This document shows positions 34,907 through 46,601 of a DNA stretch of 64,000 nt, piece by piece. This stretch comes from Lepas anatifera (taxonomy: Eukaryota > Arthropoda > Thecostraca > Lepadidae). Position 1 is the first letter of the stretch. Every line of letters begins with the position of its first letter. The DNA is taken from contig JAOTON010001603.1 of NCBI GenBank assembly GCA_034440635.1, positions 278,591-342,590 on the forward strand, written 5' to 3'. A model generated the notes under the pieces. The model ran no database searches, was not told where the DNA came from, and saw only the letters and a list, made by a program, of their open reading frames with translations. A program made the translations under genes and the position numbers.

Positions 34907-35351
34907 GGAATGTGGCACCTTCACAACGTAATTTTAACTGAGATAGCCAAGTTGTAAAGCAGGTCGGAAAACCCGGTACTCAATATTTCATTTGTCTTGG
35001 AACTCGATATTTCCGTAGAAAAAAGCTAAAACCTTCCTCACACCAGCCCCCTTCAGCCCCCGTCGCCGGCAGCTATTGTTTTGAGCTACTGGTGTGACGG
35101 CATATGCTGACATCACGATGAGCATCAGCCAATCGAAGCCCTTGAAGCGTTTCAAGTATGGTAGTGGCTGCCAGATCGTGACATCATCCACAGTCTGATA
35201 TTTATTTCTTTTTCTAGAGGAGTATTTTTAAAAACCAAATATTGAGCTTATTGTACATTTTTCAGAGAAATCATGAGTGGTTTCATTATTTTTGACTAAA
35301 AGTACGCCTAATTACACTAAATTCCAGGATTAGACCAAGGTGCCACATTCC
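34907..35351. mobile_element. MITE with GGAATGTGGCACCTT inverted ends
   Basis: A 445-bp segment starts GGAATGTGGCACCTT and ends with its exact reverse complement AAGGTGCCACATTCC. The flanks are ATTTAAAG and ATTTAACC, a possible imperfect 8-bp duplication (6 of 8). A related left end occurs at about 21157 without an obvious partner, and weaker relatives start near 26440 and 37320. Confidence 0.65.
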
Positions 35352-35823
35352 ATTTAACCGAGGGGGTAATGTGCTAGACAGGGTGCGACCGTGGTTTCAT
35401 TCAATGCTGAAACTTTGTCTCTTATCCTGTAGTCCTTTCGCCCAAACCACGTTACCGACAGGCCGCATAGCTGCACGCCTGCGCACATGCAGCGTCCCTC
35501 TGAACACACGCTGCACCCTATAGATACATGATGTAGTGGGTCAAGTTGTAAACGCCGCCCGCTATAGTATAAACACAGTTCCGGTAAATACTAGTGGCGC
35601 CACTCCGGACATGACAGCCATGCATGATGATGGTTGGGTCATTCCGTCGGACCAAAAATTCCCGACATTTACGAATAGATAGAACATAATCATACAGAAC
35701 AGCGGTGAACAACTCAGCAGATATGTTTCAATAACCTTTACGCCTGCACGAAAGCAAAAACACGCGCTGACAGTGCTCGGCGTCGGGGTCATAGGCAAGA
35801 TTTTGCTTCTATGTAACGCTTAA

Positions 35824-36649
35824 CACGCGCATTGACGGGGCCTGAGCAACCTTTGCTTTGACGGGGAGGTGGGTACTCCCCCCTAAGATCTTAGAAGCCC
35901 CGCTAGATAATGGAAAATGGTAAACGGCGTTGCATAGGCCATCCAAAACTTTATAGAAATCATTTTTACCATTTTTTGTCAGGTCACATTTAAGGTCACT
36001 AGAGGTCAAGACATGCCACCATAGGGATAACATGTAAGTCCAGGTTTTCAGTCATTTCATCTGAACTAGTAAGGAGAGAGAAAAAATTTAGACCATTGGA
36101 ATCCTCACAGCAAGCCAACACAATTGATGTATAATATGACCTTGCTAGGTTAAAATCGGGTACAATCTACGATTTGATCTGCGCTGAGGTCAGGTTAGAG
36201 CCACATTAGGTCAAAATTCATATGATTAGAACCAACAAGATGAGGCAAAGCTAGTGCATTTTAAATAAACGCCCTGCCTCCATCTATTACTAAGTTGTTC
36301 AGTTTAAACAATTTCCCCATGTTTTTTCAATGGAGAGGTCAGTACCTGGCCTTAGATCAGCGATATGAAAAATATCAGAATATATTTCATCAATACCATC
36401 ATCACGCATATTTTTCTAGAACTCGGCTATTCATTCTGTTCTGACTATATTAAACTTTTTTAGGTGAGGTCATTTGAGCTGCACTAGTGACCTGACCTAA
36501 GATTTCCCAACCTTAAAAAATTGAATTAAGTTGTATAACTGATCAGAGGAAAGGTATACCAAGTATGGTGGCGCTATACGCCGCTGTTTTCATTCTGTCT
36601 CCGAAAAATCCGAGGGGGCGGGTACCCACCCTCCATCAATGCGCGTGTT
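35824..36649 (+). mobile_element. TTAA-bounded AGGTCA-rich element, family 2, copy 2
   Basis: It starts CACGCGCATTGACGGGG after TTAA (35820-35823) and ends ATCAATGCGCGTG followed by TTTTAAA, a TTAA with one or two extra T. The interior matches copy 1 (29243) in order with many substitutions, so this is the older or faster-decayed copy. TGACCT/AGGTCA words are fewer. Confidence 0.78.
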
Positions 36650-37221
36650 TTAAACTGGTAAGTTGTCAGAAGTTTTCATCACACCTGTTGTTTTTTACTT
36701 GACACTTTTATCATCAAGGGCCTTAGGTCATTTCCCTTGACATATAACGCTAACGAGTACAATGCCTGAATTATACCTTACCCCTGTCATTCGGGGGTGC
36801 CATTGAGAGGATATCAGCGGCGATTGAAGAGGTTCAACCTTGAAGTTAGTTTCGCCGACGCGGTTACTGCGGTGCTGATACTGCTGGTAATCTATTTAGG
36901 TCGTCACGTGCTTTTTAGTGTATTAGAACCGTTGCACGGCCGGGGAAGAAGCGCAGCTACCGCCAAATAACAATAATTTTCGTGACCCAGTCAAGAGACA
37001 CCCAATAGAAAGTATATTTCAGCTCGATAATTTGGAATTTTATTTCAAGAATACCTTATTCCGCACTCCTTAGTCATTGCGGTGAAACGTTGTCATCCAG
37101 GTGGGGAGGGGGACACATTCGTTAGAGCCCATCTCGTCTTTGTTAAATTCTCTAGAAGGTCGTTGTAGGGAAAGTGTCACAGAAATTATGATTTCCAAAT
37201 TCCATCTACTTTGGCATTGAA

Positions 37222-37265
37222 AAAAGTGATTACGCTTAGCGAAGTTGCTAAGCGTAATCACTTTT
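37222..37265. repeat. Perfect 19-bp hairpin with 6-nt loop
   Basis: AAAAGTGATTACGCTTAGC (37222-37240) is followed by GAAGTT and the exact reverse complement (37247-37265). It lies in intron 1 of copy B and is not at the end of any recognised element. It could be a small foldback element, a short hairpin RNA source or a replication relic. Confidence 0.85.
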
Positions 37266-38842
37266 CCATGCCTAGTTCTAGGCCTGGTGACAGGACTGGC
37301 TTAAACAGAGTGCTCCGCTTTTATAATGGGTTTTAAACTGGGATATCTTCTGGTTTTTTCTACAGCCTGCCGGGGAAACACTACAGGCATATTACACTTC
37401 ATCCAAAACTGTGTATATTAAATTTTTGCACAATTTGAATTTCGGAATAAACGCCCATACAGCGGTAACTCAAAGCAGTCGGGATCCCTTTAAATCTGGC
37501 AACACATTTCACGTGACATGTTTTAAAAAAATTACATGTCTTTCGCAACGTTACATGCTGCAAGTAGACAGCTCAGCGAAGATTCTTATTTACCCACGAT
37601 ACTTACGCCAACACAGGGTGTTAAGAAAACAGGCAATAGTTTTAATTTGAGCCAATGAAGGTGGACACACAATGTCGTTTCTTGACTTCCAGGCCTGGCT
37701 TGTCCATAAATTGTTATTTTTAGAATTCGATTTAGTCGTCCACTCCCTTTACCAAAAAACCTTAGCAAAAGCATTTTTCAAAACTGTCCTAATCCTGTTT
37801 TACACTATCGTAGGAGCATACGATCCACAGTGTTTTACTGGTATTGTCTTTTAGCTGGTATGTTTGCTGAAATGCTTAGGAGGGACTTCCCAAATATTAT
37901 TTTCTAGCAAATAACAAAAAGTCCAGATACAACTATATATGCATGACAGGATTTTTGTTTGCCGACTGTGACGACTGGTCGGACGTATCCAGACGCAAAC
38001 ATATTGAGTAAATCTAACTGATTAAACGTGTTGGGAATCTCATATTTCACGTGGTAAGAAAATTTACCTGACTTTATCGTTTCCCTTCACACAAGACCTT
38101 ACTGTTGCATAGATATGTAAAAGGTATGTCAATGCTGTCAAAATATTTGTGTTACTATAATTTCAAAATATACTACATGAGATTGAAATTGACTTAAAAC
38201 TTGACAGTGCTTGCCTCTTATTGGCATGAAGAATACAAAAATGGCATAAAAACAAAAAAACACTCATTTCCACATTACCACACGATATTAGTGGGAGGCA
38301 ATCTACCATGCTGGTTTTGAATATGGTAATGAGGTCACTGCAGGGTCCATATATATGCGCCCTAGAGCTTGTGGTTACAGAGGTTCTCTGCGCAACGAAT
38401 AGACAGATTGGGCTGACATTTTTGTTAGTAAGATTAGAATGCAGCCTGTAAATCACAAGCTATGTCATATTTTAGCTGCATTGTTATCTGCATGCGCAGG
38501 ACAGAATTCTAAAAATCTAACTTCATACGTGAACATATTTTAGGTGATACTATGAACAGCTCTCTATATATGAACAGTTCTCTAATATGAACAGCTCTGA
38601 ACAGCTCTGCCCAAGGGTAATTCGAACAAGATGAACACATTATCAATATCTCGAATAGCTTGTTCAACTGGGTAACATGTTGAATTAACAATGAATTGAG
38701 GTGCCAGAAACCTGTTTGCAATCTGTGATAACATTCACAGAAGACCAGAAGGGACCGCACCGACGCGGCCGCGGCGCTCAGCAAAAAGACGCAGGTCTAC
38801 GTTGGATAGCAGCATCAAGGAGGGAAATATTCGAAGTCTTAA

Positions 38843-39860
38843 CCCGCGCCCCACCGGGGGTCCGGCGCCACCTTCGCCTCACCGGGGGCCATCTATGCCC
38901 CCCTCTAACTCCGAAAATATGGGCGTTAGCGCAAATCTGCAAAGTGCACTAGAAAGCTCGCGTGAATTCAGTGAGAAATTACTTCACATGTTTAGTGCTC
39001 AGGTCAATGGTTTGACCTCCAGAGGTCAAATTAGGTCAAGATCGGTTATTTTTACTCAAATATGCAATGATTAAGCAAACTGGGCATAACTCTTATGTCA
39101 TTAGAGCTATTGAGGTCTGGTAAAGTAAATTTGATAGGAAATTGCCAGTCCTTTTTCCGCTATGTGGAACGTAAAGACCTCCCGCTAGTGGTTTGACCTC
39201 CAGAGGTCACCTCGTGACCTAATATGACCTGAGGTCACGAAAGGTCCAAAAGTGACGCTGCCGTATATCAAGTGAAAGCCAGTGATAAGACAAACACGAT
39301 GGTGTTTGTTTCAGCGCTTTAGCTTAGTTAGGTCAAAAGTTATTGTCAAAATACTGTTTTTACCCCTGGTGACCTTGGATGCCCTTGGAAAAGTCAAAGG
39401 GCAAATATGACCCCTGGGATCCGTGAAAGGGTGTCCAAAAACGCTGTTCTGAGCAGCCTGAGTATTTGCAATCATTTTTGTGGCTTTTAGATCATGAGAC
39501 AGCTTTTTCCCATGCTTTTCCAATGGGAGAGGTCGCCTCGAGATCTGACCTCAGATCACGAAATCGAAAATCCCGGATATACACCCTGTAGACCCTGGAC
39601 GGTTCATGAAGTGTAGGAAGTTTCAAATTGATCAACTACGAAATGTAGCTCTTACAGAGCTCTAAAGTTGAAGTGAGGTGACCTTGGTTGACCTCGTCTG
39701 GTGACCTGACCTTGGGTGACCCGGGTTAAAACAATTCAGGGATGATGGAAAAATGATGCAGTGAGAGGTAGAGCCCTCAACCGCGGTGCTGCGCCTCGTC
39801 GTTTTTCTGTTATCCCGGAAAAACCTTAGGGGGCCATCGATGCCCCCGGTGGGGCGAGGG
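38843..39860 (-). mobile_element. TTAA-bounded AGGTCA-rich element, family 1, copy D
   Basis: A 1,018-bp copy in the same orientation as copy B, between TTAA at 38839-38842 and 39861-39864. The ends are CCCGCGCCCCACCGGGGG and CCGGTGGGGCGAGGG. It keeps TGACCT-n4-AGGTCA (~39013) and AGGTCA-n5-TGACCT (~39204). It is very similar to copy B, with scattered substitutions and small indels. Confidence 0.87.
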
Positions 39861-40750
39861 TTAACTCACACTATGAGTAATAATCTATGTTTTCATCTAT
39901 TGTATTATGAGGCTTCTGATGAAGGGCTGTGACCGAATAAATAATCCAGAGTGTATTTGCTACATTTTGCTTATTCGGTTCGAGGAGGCAGGTAATTAAA
40001 AGTGTAATCAACTCGACATTGTCTTTGTATTATCACTTCGAATCGATTGATGTCTGTAGATACAACATGGCCAAATTAGGTAACTTTGGGCCAATTCGTT
40101 TACCTTTGTTCAAGTCAACCTTTCAGTTTTACCAGCACGGTAACAACATCTATCATTCGATTCCTACTGACGGGAGTATTGCAATGGTGTTTCAATGGTG
40201 TTCTGATCATTCTTATTTCGGATGTTATTAGTAAGGACTGAGCACTGATAACGTAGCGTGGCAAAGCGTTACAGCGCAGGACGGATTATAACGGCAGATC
40301 GGATTAGGCAATATGCACTGTCGCCAGGTCTTTGTTGAGACCAGTCAAGGTCGAGGGCGGGCATGTTGACACCGGAGCCCTTCCAACTTAACCACGATTC
40401 CTGCGCCCGTGAGGGGCTCCAAGCTCCTGGATCCTAAAAGTAAACAACTTCCCCTGAATTAATTCCTTACTCTTTTAATGACCCACTACTACTTAATGAC
40501 CCACTTGTTGCAGAGCACTAAAACAAATGATTTTAGCCAGAACCGACATCACTTGATGAGTTTAAATTCTACACTAAACTGTAAGAAACAACTTGCAACT
40601 AGTCAGCCGATTGTAATATCTAGTCATGGGTGATATGTTCCGACGAAGTTTTCGGATGTTATATGACGTTTGCAACTGAGTAGACATGTGTGATGTTAGG
40701 TGTGTGTTTTTTGTCTTACTATTTCCCTCCTCTGAGCGAGGATTTCTTAC

Positions 40751-40870
40751 TTCAGTGACGCAGCAAATGAAAAGTTCCTGCAATGGCGGACCTTCATCGA
40801 ATGCACTGATTCTGCTTCTGATTAAATCCTCTGGCAGAACACCATGGATGCGGCTGTCGAGAGCCAACAT
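40751..40870 (-). CDS. Weak candidate exon, unknown product
   Basis: On the minus strand a short open frame reads MLALDSRIHGVLPEDLIRSR then ISAFDEGPPLQELFICCVTE and is followed at once by a GTAAGA donor. An in-frame stop lies four codons before the Met. The residue mix looks protein-like, but there is no recognised domain, no polyA signal and no partner exon. It could be the end of an unknown gene, a transposon scrap or chance. Confidence 0.2.
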
Positions 40871-42221
40871 GTCGATATATTCTCAAACCCGGCACTATTT
40901 CCATTAGCGTCTCAACCAAACAATGGTTACTTGAGACTCTTTCTGTGTTGCATTTGTGCACCACCTGAGTTGGCAGCCTATAGTGCCTCTAGCAGTCAAG
41001 GTCATCTCATTCCCAACTTGAGCAATGGAGCAGGCCAAACAAAGACGTTTTGTCAGCTGAGGCGGGTGGTCATAAATGTAGTGGAATCACAGTCGTGTTC
41101 CAAAGCATGTACTGTCTAGAAGTCTACCGAATTATATCGTTTGATCGCATATCATGGGTATACCAGGGGCATACCTTGCACTTTCACTCAGTCGGTTGTT
41201 TAAATTTCTGCTGACGTGGGCACAGGACAAAATCACACAGGACAAGACACCTATCAAACAAACCAATCTTATTTACTACCACAAATTCTAGTGCACCCTA
41301 GGAGACTGTGCGCTCCAGCCATGTAGTGGATACATTTGAAAAACTGCAACTTAACTATGCACTTGCAATCAGAGGGGCCACTAACACACACTGACAAGTT
41401 TCACGATAAGCCACTAACCCGAAAAATACTTTTAACAACACAACCATTCTAGCAAAAGCAAACGGCGCACGCAGACGGGGCAGTTTAGAAACAATACTCT
41501 TCCGTAAAAGACAGTCTACCATAAATCTCCAAACACACGCGAGAGGAACACTTAGACTATATGAATGTCCCAGAGTATGATTTATATCATTGCACATTGC
41601 ATAGACAAATATCATATATTTCTTACGAGTGAAAGTGCCGAGATAAAATATGTTAATATTTCAAAACGGCAATTCAAAAACCCGGTAAGGATTCAAGATC
41701 GTCCCTTTTCTTCTTTCTGTACATTTGCAGAAAACCTCAGAAAATCATAATAGCCAGAAGATGAGAGTGTGATTACTTTCAAAGCGTAGCGATATGCATG
41801 CTATAACGAAACTATGAAGTGAATTATTTTGGCTCCGCTCATGACTTTCACATTAATCCTTAGAATTGTTGTGCTTTGTCGTTTATCACGAAGCACTCCT
41901 CGTCCTGGGGCTTGCAGATGGCGTACTATGGAACTGGAAATTTCTTAGACAAGCTATCGGGGTCGTTTGGGTTTCTTGTTCTATATTACAGTAGCTGATA
42001 TTCTTGCTTTGTTTTGTCATTACAGTTGCACGGGCCCACCACAGAAAAAATCGGGGGGGACGAGGCGGTGGCCCCTGCCCCCCCCCGGTTGCTACGTCTG
42101 CCGCTCTGAGGGAGCCAAATCATATTACAGGCCCATCAGGGCCCACACCATGGCTCAGGAACCCAAATCAGATAATTCAAGGGGCCCCAGACCAGCTCAT
42201 GGGCCCCCGGGAGTAGACTAC

Positions 42222-42420
42222 TAACCCTTGCCCCTGTGAAGGGGGTGCTTGAAGACCCCCTCGAGTTTTTCCGCTGGCACAAAAAACGGTGGCGCGAAGC
42301 GCCAACTTACTTGGCACACCTTGTCCTTGATAAATTTCACAACTTCCTCCAAAATTGTAAGGTAAAGTCATCTCAGATCAGGTCATCATTGCAGGTCAAG
42401 TGACCTCTTGTTTAAAACAA
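42222..42420. repeat. End fragment of a TTAA/AGGTCA-type element
   Basis: A TAACCCTTGCCCC end-like block, a GAGTTTTTCCG block similar to the inner end of family 1, and a short run of AGGTCA/TGACCT words are present. The other end was not found. Just upstream (42025-42220) is a G- and C-run-rich stretch with no gene. Confidence 0.4.
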
Positions 42421-42834
42421 AAACAAATTTTTATCCGAGTGTAGACAAATCATGACAGAACTTAACGAAGAAAAAATAAGGTGATTCCGTCCACGCACGA
42501 TTGGTACAGACACATCCTCCCTTAGCATATGCGTCTTGCCCTACTCTACCCTACCTATAAACCTTGTCGAAGCAAAAAATCGAATAAGATAACAGCCCGA
42601 CGTCATCCTGCCAGCAAAGAAGTTTTCCATTAATGAAGGCAATTATTTCAAGGGCTTCCTATTCCTTTTCATGTTTAATGATTAGACCACCGCTACACGA
42701 CCAAAATTTGGTACTGTGTTCAATACCTTTTCAGTTTTACTATAGTAGTGTATAATTGATCAGAACGTCAATTATCATTCACAGGCTGAGGGCGCCCTGA
42801 GTGCGGCCTAACCGTAGCTATGGTCCGCCCACAG

Positions 42835-42959
42835 GAAACGAGGAGACAGTTCGCATGGTGCGGGCGGCCGGCGGACAGGCTTTCGCCTACAGCTGCGACG
42901 TCTCCAACCGGGAGGACATCTACAAGGTTGCCGACAAGGTCAAACGCGAGGTCGGCAAG
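42835..42959 (+). CDS. SDR16C-like dehydrogenase copy B, exon 2
   Basis: After the CCGCCCACAG acceptor, GA completes the Gly codon begun by exon 1. The exon then reads NEETVRMVRAAGGQAFAYSC, DVSNREDIYKVADKVKREVG and K. The block GNEETV right after WDIN, and CDVSNREDIYKVA, correspond to the adenine-binding part of the Rossmann fold (CDVSN holds the Asp that contacts adenine). The donor GTCAGT follows 42959 in phase 0, matching the phase-0 start of exon 3. GC-rich third positions contrast with the AT-rich intron around it. Confidence 0.93.
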
Positions 42960-43405
42960 GTCAGTCAAATGGCGGTGCTAGGTCACTGGTGCACCCTACC
43001 CTACCTGCACTGCCTAAACACGGAGAATTGCGATCTTTGCGTAAATAAATCGAGCGAATTGGTTGCACAAGGTTGTAGTGACTCGAAAATATAAATCACC
43101 TTGAAAACCACATTTGAAGGCGTTAACATGAAACCCCCGACATGCAAACCACGGTCGCACCACTTCGTGTTCACTGTAGACCGAGTTGTAATGCCATATC
43201 GTCATATAATCAGGTTGTCGTCATATAATCAGGTTATATGTCATGGTCAACCCACATGAAGGTCAAGGTCAAGGTTGAAGGTCACAGGTCAAGATCATTG
43301 ATCCCAGTATTCCAGTCATATGGTTATATAGTTAGTTCATATAGTTCAGTATAGTTCAGGTTGTATAGTAAAGTATTACATGTTCAGGTATGACTTCATA
43401 GTTAA

Positions 43406-44416
43406 CCCACGCCCCACCAGGGGTCCGGCGCCACCTTTGCCCCACCGGGGCCATCGATGGCCCCCTCTAACTCCGAAAATATGAAGGCTAGCGCAAATCT
43501 GCAAAGTGCATTGGAAAACTCACGTGAATTCAGTAAGAAATTGTTGCACATATTTAAGTGCTCAGATCATTTTTTGACCTCCAGAGGTCAAGTTAGGTCA
43601 AGATCGGCTATTTTCACTCAAATATGCAATGCTTAAGCAGACTGGGCATAACTCTTATGCCATTTAAGCTATTGAGATCTGGTAAAGTGCATTTGATAGG
43701 AAATTTCCAGACCTTTTTCCGCTATGTGGAACGGTATGACCTCCCGCCAGTGGTTTGACCTCCAGAGGTCACCTCGTGACCTAATATGACCTGAGGTCAC
43801 AAAAGGTCAGCAAGTGACCTTGCCGTATATTAAATGAAAGCCAGTGATGAGACGTACACGCTGGTGTTAGATTTAGCGCTCTAGCTTAATTAGGTCAAAG
43901 GTTATTGTCAAAACACTGTTTTTAACCCCTGGTGACCTTGGGTGAACTCGGAGAGTCCCTGGGATCCGTGAAAGGGTGTCCAGCAACGTTTTTTTTTCTG
44001 AGCAAGCCGAGCATTTGAAATCCTTTATGTGACTTTTAGATCATAAGACAGCTTTTCCCCATGATTTTTCAATAGGAGACGTCACCTCGTGACCTGACCT
44101 CAGGCCACGCAATCGAAAAATCCCGGATATACACCTTGTAGACCCTGGAGGGGTCATGAAGTGTAGGAAATTTCAAATCGATTGACTTAGAACTGTAGCC
44201 CTTATAGAGGTCAAAAGTTGAGGTGAGGTGACCTTGGTTGACCTCGCCTGGTGACCTGACCTTGGGTGACCCGGGGTAAAAAATTTCAGGAATAGTAGGA
44301 AAATGATGGGCTGAGAGGTAAAGCCCTCAGCCGCAGTGCTGCGCCTCGTCGTTTTTCTGCTATCCCGGAAAAACCTTAGAGAAGGGGGCCATCGATGGCC
44401 CCCGGTGGGGCGAGGG
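43406..44416 (-). mobile_element. TTAA-bounded AGGTCA-rich element, family 1, copy E
   Basis: A 1,011-bp copy with TTAA at 43402-43405 and 44417-44420. The ends CCCACGCCCCACCAGGGG and CCGGTGGGGCGAGGG match at most positions. It is more diverged than copies B and D and has a small deletion around 43950. It retains AGGTCA-n5-TGACCT near 43766. It is inserted in an already AGGTCA-rich region. Confidence 0.85.
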
Positions 44417-44420
44417 TTAA

Positions 44421-44902
44421 GGCTGGTCATGGTCAAAGCCACAGGTCAAGGTTAAAAGTATTTTTCAATGTGACGCTTTTGTTTCACGACTACAGGCTAC
44501 TATAGTGCAAGCTATATTGTAAATTATTGGGAATATCTAATATTGTTAGATCATACGTCATTGACCTTGAATGACCTCGACTTCAAATTTTTAGAGATCA
44601 TTGTATGGGACCTTTCCTATATGACCTTTATTGATTTTGATATATTCCCCGTTTTTCGCATAATTACGGCATTTTCCAATAAGTCTCCAGCGCGGCCCAG
44701 ATTTGGCTTTTGCGACCTCGTTTACCCTTGAAGATATTGACCTAGGTCAATGAACCTTTGCCATGAGGTAGATCACCACCGTCCCCACACAACCCACAAC
44801 GGGCGTTTTATAAACCTCTTTGTTTCCGAGATCTCAGGGGAGGGGCACTTTAGGATCTTCACTGCCCGTCGACGCCAGACCCTCTCCACTGCGCGTGTTA
44901 AG
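44421..44902. repeat. Right part of an older AGGTCA-rich TTAA element
   Basis: AGGTCA/TGACCT words continue past the TTAA of copy E, and the stretch ends CCACTGCGCGTGTTAA, an end similar in form to family 2 (GCGCGTG-TTAA). The left part probably lies at about 43120-43400, before copy E. This makes copy E a nested insertion. Confidence 0.5.
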
Positions 44903-45517
44903 AGTGAAGGGAAAACTGTTCATGAGATGGATAAAAGTACTCGTCGCGATTTGTATACAAGTACATTGTTATGAAAACACGACAAATATTTGTGTAAACT
45001 ATGGAACAACCCGTTTTTAGTCGTCATGGACGTCGACATTGGGACTCTTTTGAGAGCCGAAGCCCCTTGGAAGAGGGGCACCCCTCCCTCCCACTTTTGG
45101 CTTAAATACGTAAGTTTCTTTAAAAGGAGAATTTGCACTAAATCTGGCAAAAAAGCACATATACTAAGGAACAACTATCTCGACCATTACCATGATGCTG
45201 CAACGTTAATGATACCATGGAACTGTTTTAGTAGCTCACCTAGCTGGCTGAGTCATTGTAGGAAAATGGACGTGTAAGGTTTCATCACTGGGTCTGCACC
45301 CCTCTCCCGATCGTAAATCTTGGCGACGCCCTTATTGGGCACTGTTGTCCGCCAGTTAGGAGTAAGGTGAAAGTCTTCGGCTGAAAAATGTGGGTTCCCC
45401 TAAAGACACTGGAAAATTAACCCATCCTCCCTGAACTTCCCAATTGATCCACCCCCGGTATTTGTGTCTCTACATCGTAATTGTAACGCGCTGAGTAAGG
45501 TGACCCGTGCTCGGCAG

Positions 45518-45628
45518 GTGTCGATTCTGGTCAACAACGCTGGCATCGTGACGGGCAAGAGTCTGCTGGATATCCCCGACCATCTCATCACCAAGACCAT
45601 GGAGGTCAACGTGCTCGCCCATTTCTGG
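45518..45628 (+). CDS. SDR16C-like dehydrogenase copy B, exon 3
   Basis: The same 37-codon exon as 3617-3727, reading [20 protein letters not shown] to HFW, with acceptor CTCGGCAG and donor GTGAGAG, both phase 0. It continues exon 2 in frame, so exons 1-3 of this copy give 151 residues. I see one silent difference (ACT/ACG for Thr) from copy A. About 60 bp upstream and 130 bp downstream in the introns are also similar. No exon 4-7 counterpart was found between here and 64000; either they lie to the right (copy A's last intron alone is 16 kb) or this copy is truncated. Confidence 0.92.
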
Positions 45629-46601
45629 GTGAGAGCGGGTTTTCCCCTCTGCGTTGGTGTGTCTATGAGGCCGCGCAGCCCACCGTTCCATTGTCTGGCT
45701 TATTGCGTACCGCAGGTGCCGGCGTGCTGGGGACGGGGTCATGGGTGTATTCCTGACTAACGTGGTCATGCAGTGAGTTTGCGACAGCTCCTAACTGTGG
45801 TTCACTGGCAGACACTCTACCAATATTATTTGCATGGGCTTTCAAATAGCTGCGGAAACATTCCTCTATCTTTCACCTAAGCAAGTCAGACTACTTAAAA
45901 AAATGGGCCTGAATGATATTGTAATCTCAAGGTATATCTCATAAAAGTAATAATCAAAGATGTAACTTTAGGGGTGTGTGAGCACCCCTAAATATCCCTG
46001 AAACTTTTAAGATCACCCATAAACTTCTCAAAAGTTTAAAAAGCACTCCTAAATTAAAAAAACGCCCTACAATGTTTGTGTCAATATTGAAACCCAACCT
46101 AAAGCCATCATTAAAATTGAATCCGACAGAGAGCCTCATAGGTTTATAGTTTCCATACAGTAACAATTCGTTTGAAGAGATAACTAATAAGGTAAAGTAT
46201 TGCTTCATCGATCTAGAGGCTCAACAAAACTACATGAGGTCATATTTAAAAGGCGAGAGTAGCCAATGAAATTAGACATATCTGGACCTGTGACCTTAAA
46301 GCCTGACGTTGACCTGCATGTGGGTTGTCTTTGACATATAATCCCGATTATATGGCGTTATTGTGTCACCACCTGGTCTACAGTGCAGACGAACTGGTCT
46401 CAAATTAAAGGTCTGACTTTGAAAGTCTAAAATTCAACAAATGAGCCACTGATTTTCAAAATTGTTTCTCTCATGAATTTTCTCAAACATAACAAATTAG
46501 CCTTTCCCGGATGCGAGCGGTTCTCCGGCCACCTCGGAAAAATAATTAAGAGGCTTTAAGACCCCTCACTGCATGTGTTAAAACTAATTTCGCCATTTTA
46601 G
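45629..46601. other. Intron 3 of copy B or intergenic; AGGTCA-rich remnant
   Basis: The first ~150 bp match the intron after exon 3 of copy A. From about 46230 to 46582 there are TGACCT-type words and an end CCCCTCACTGCATGTGTTAA, again like the TTAA families but decayed. No gene seen. Confidence 0.5.

Larger units (their letters stand above)
33355..42834 (+). other. 9.5 kb intron 1 of copy B
   Basis: The intron is filled largely by a GGAATGTGGCACC MITE (34907-35351), a family 2 TTAA element (35824-36649), a perfect hairpin (37222-37265) and a family 1 TTAA element (38843-39860). 33361-34906, 37266-38838 and 39865-42220 contain no gene I can support, apart from a weak minus-strand exon candidate at 40751-40870. 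Confidence 0.85.
42960..45517 (+). other. Intron 2 of copy B
   Basis: It contains an AGGTCA-rich older element that seems to be split by TTAA element E (43406-44416). 44903-45400 shows nothing recognisable. Confidence 0.8.
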
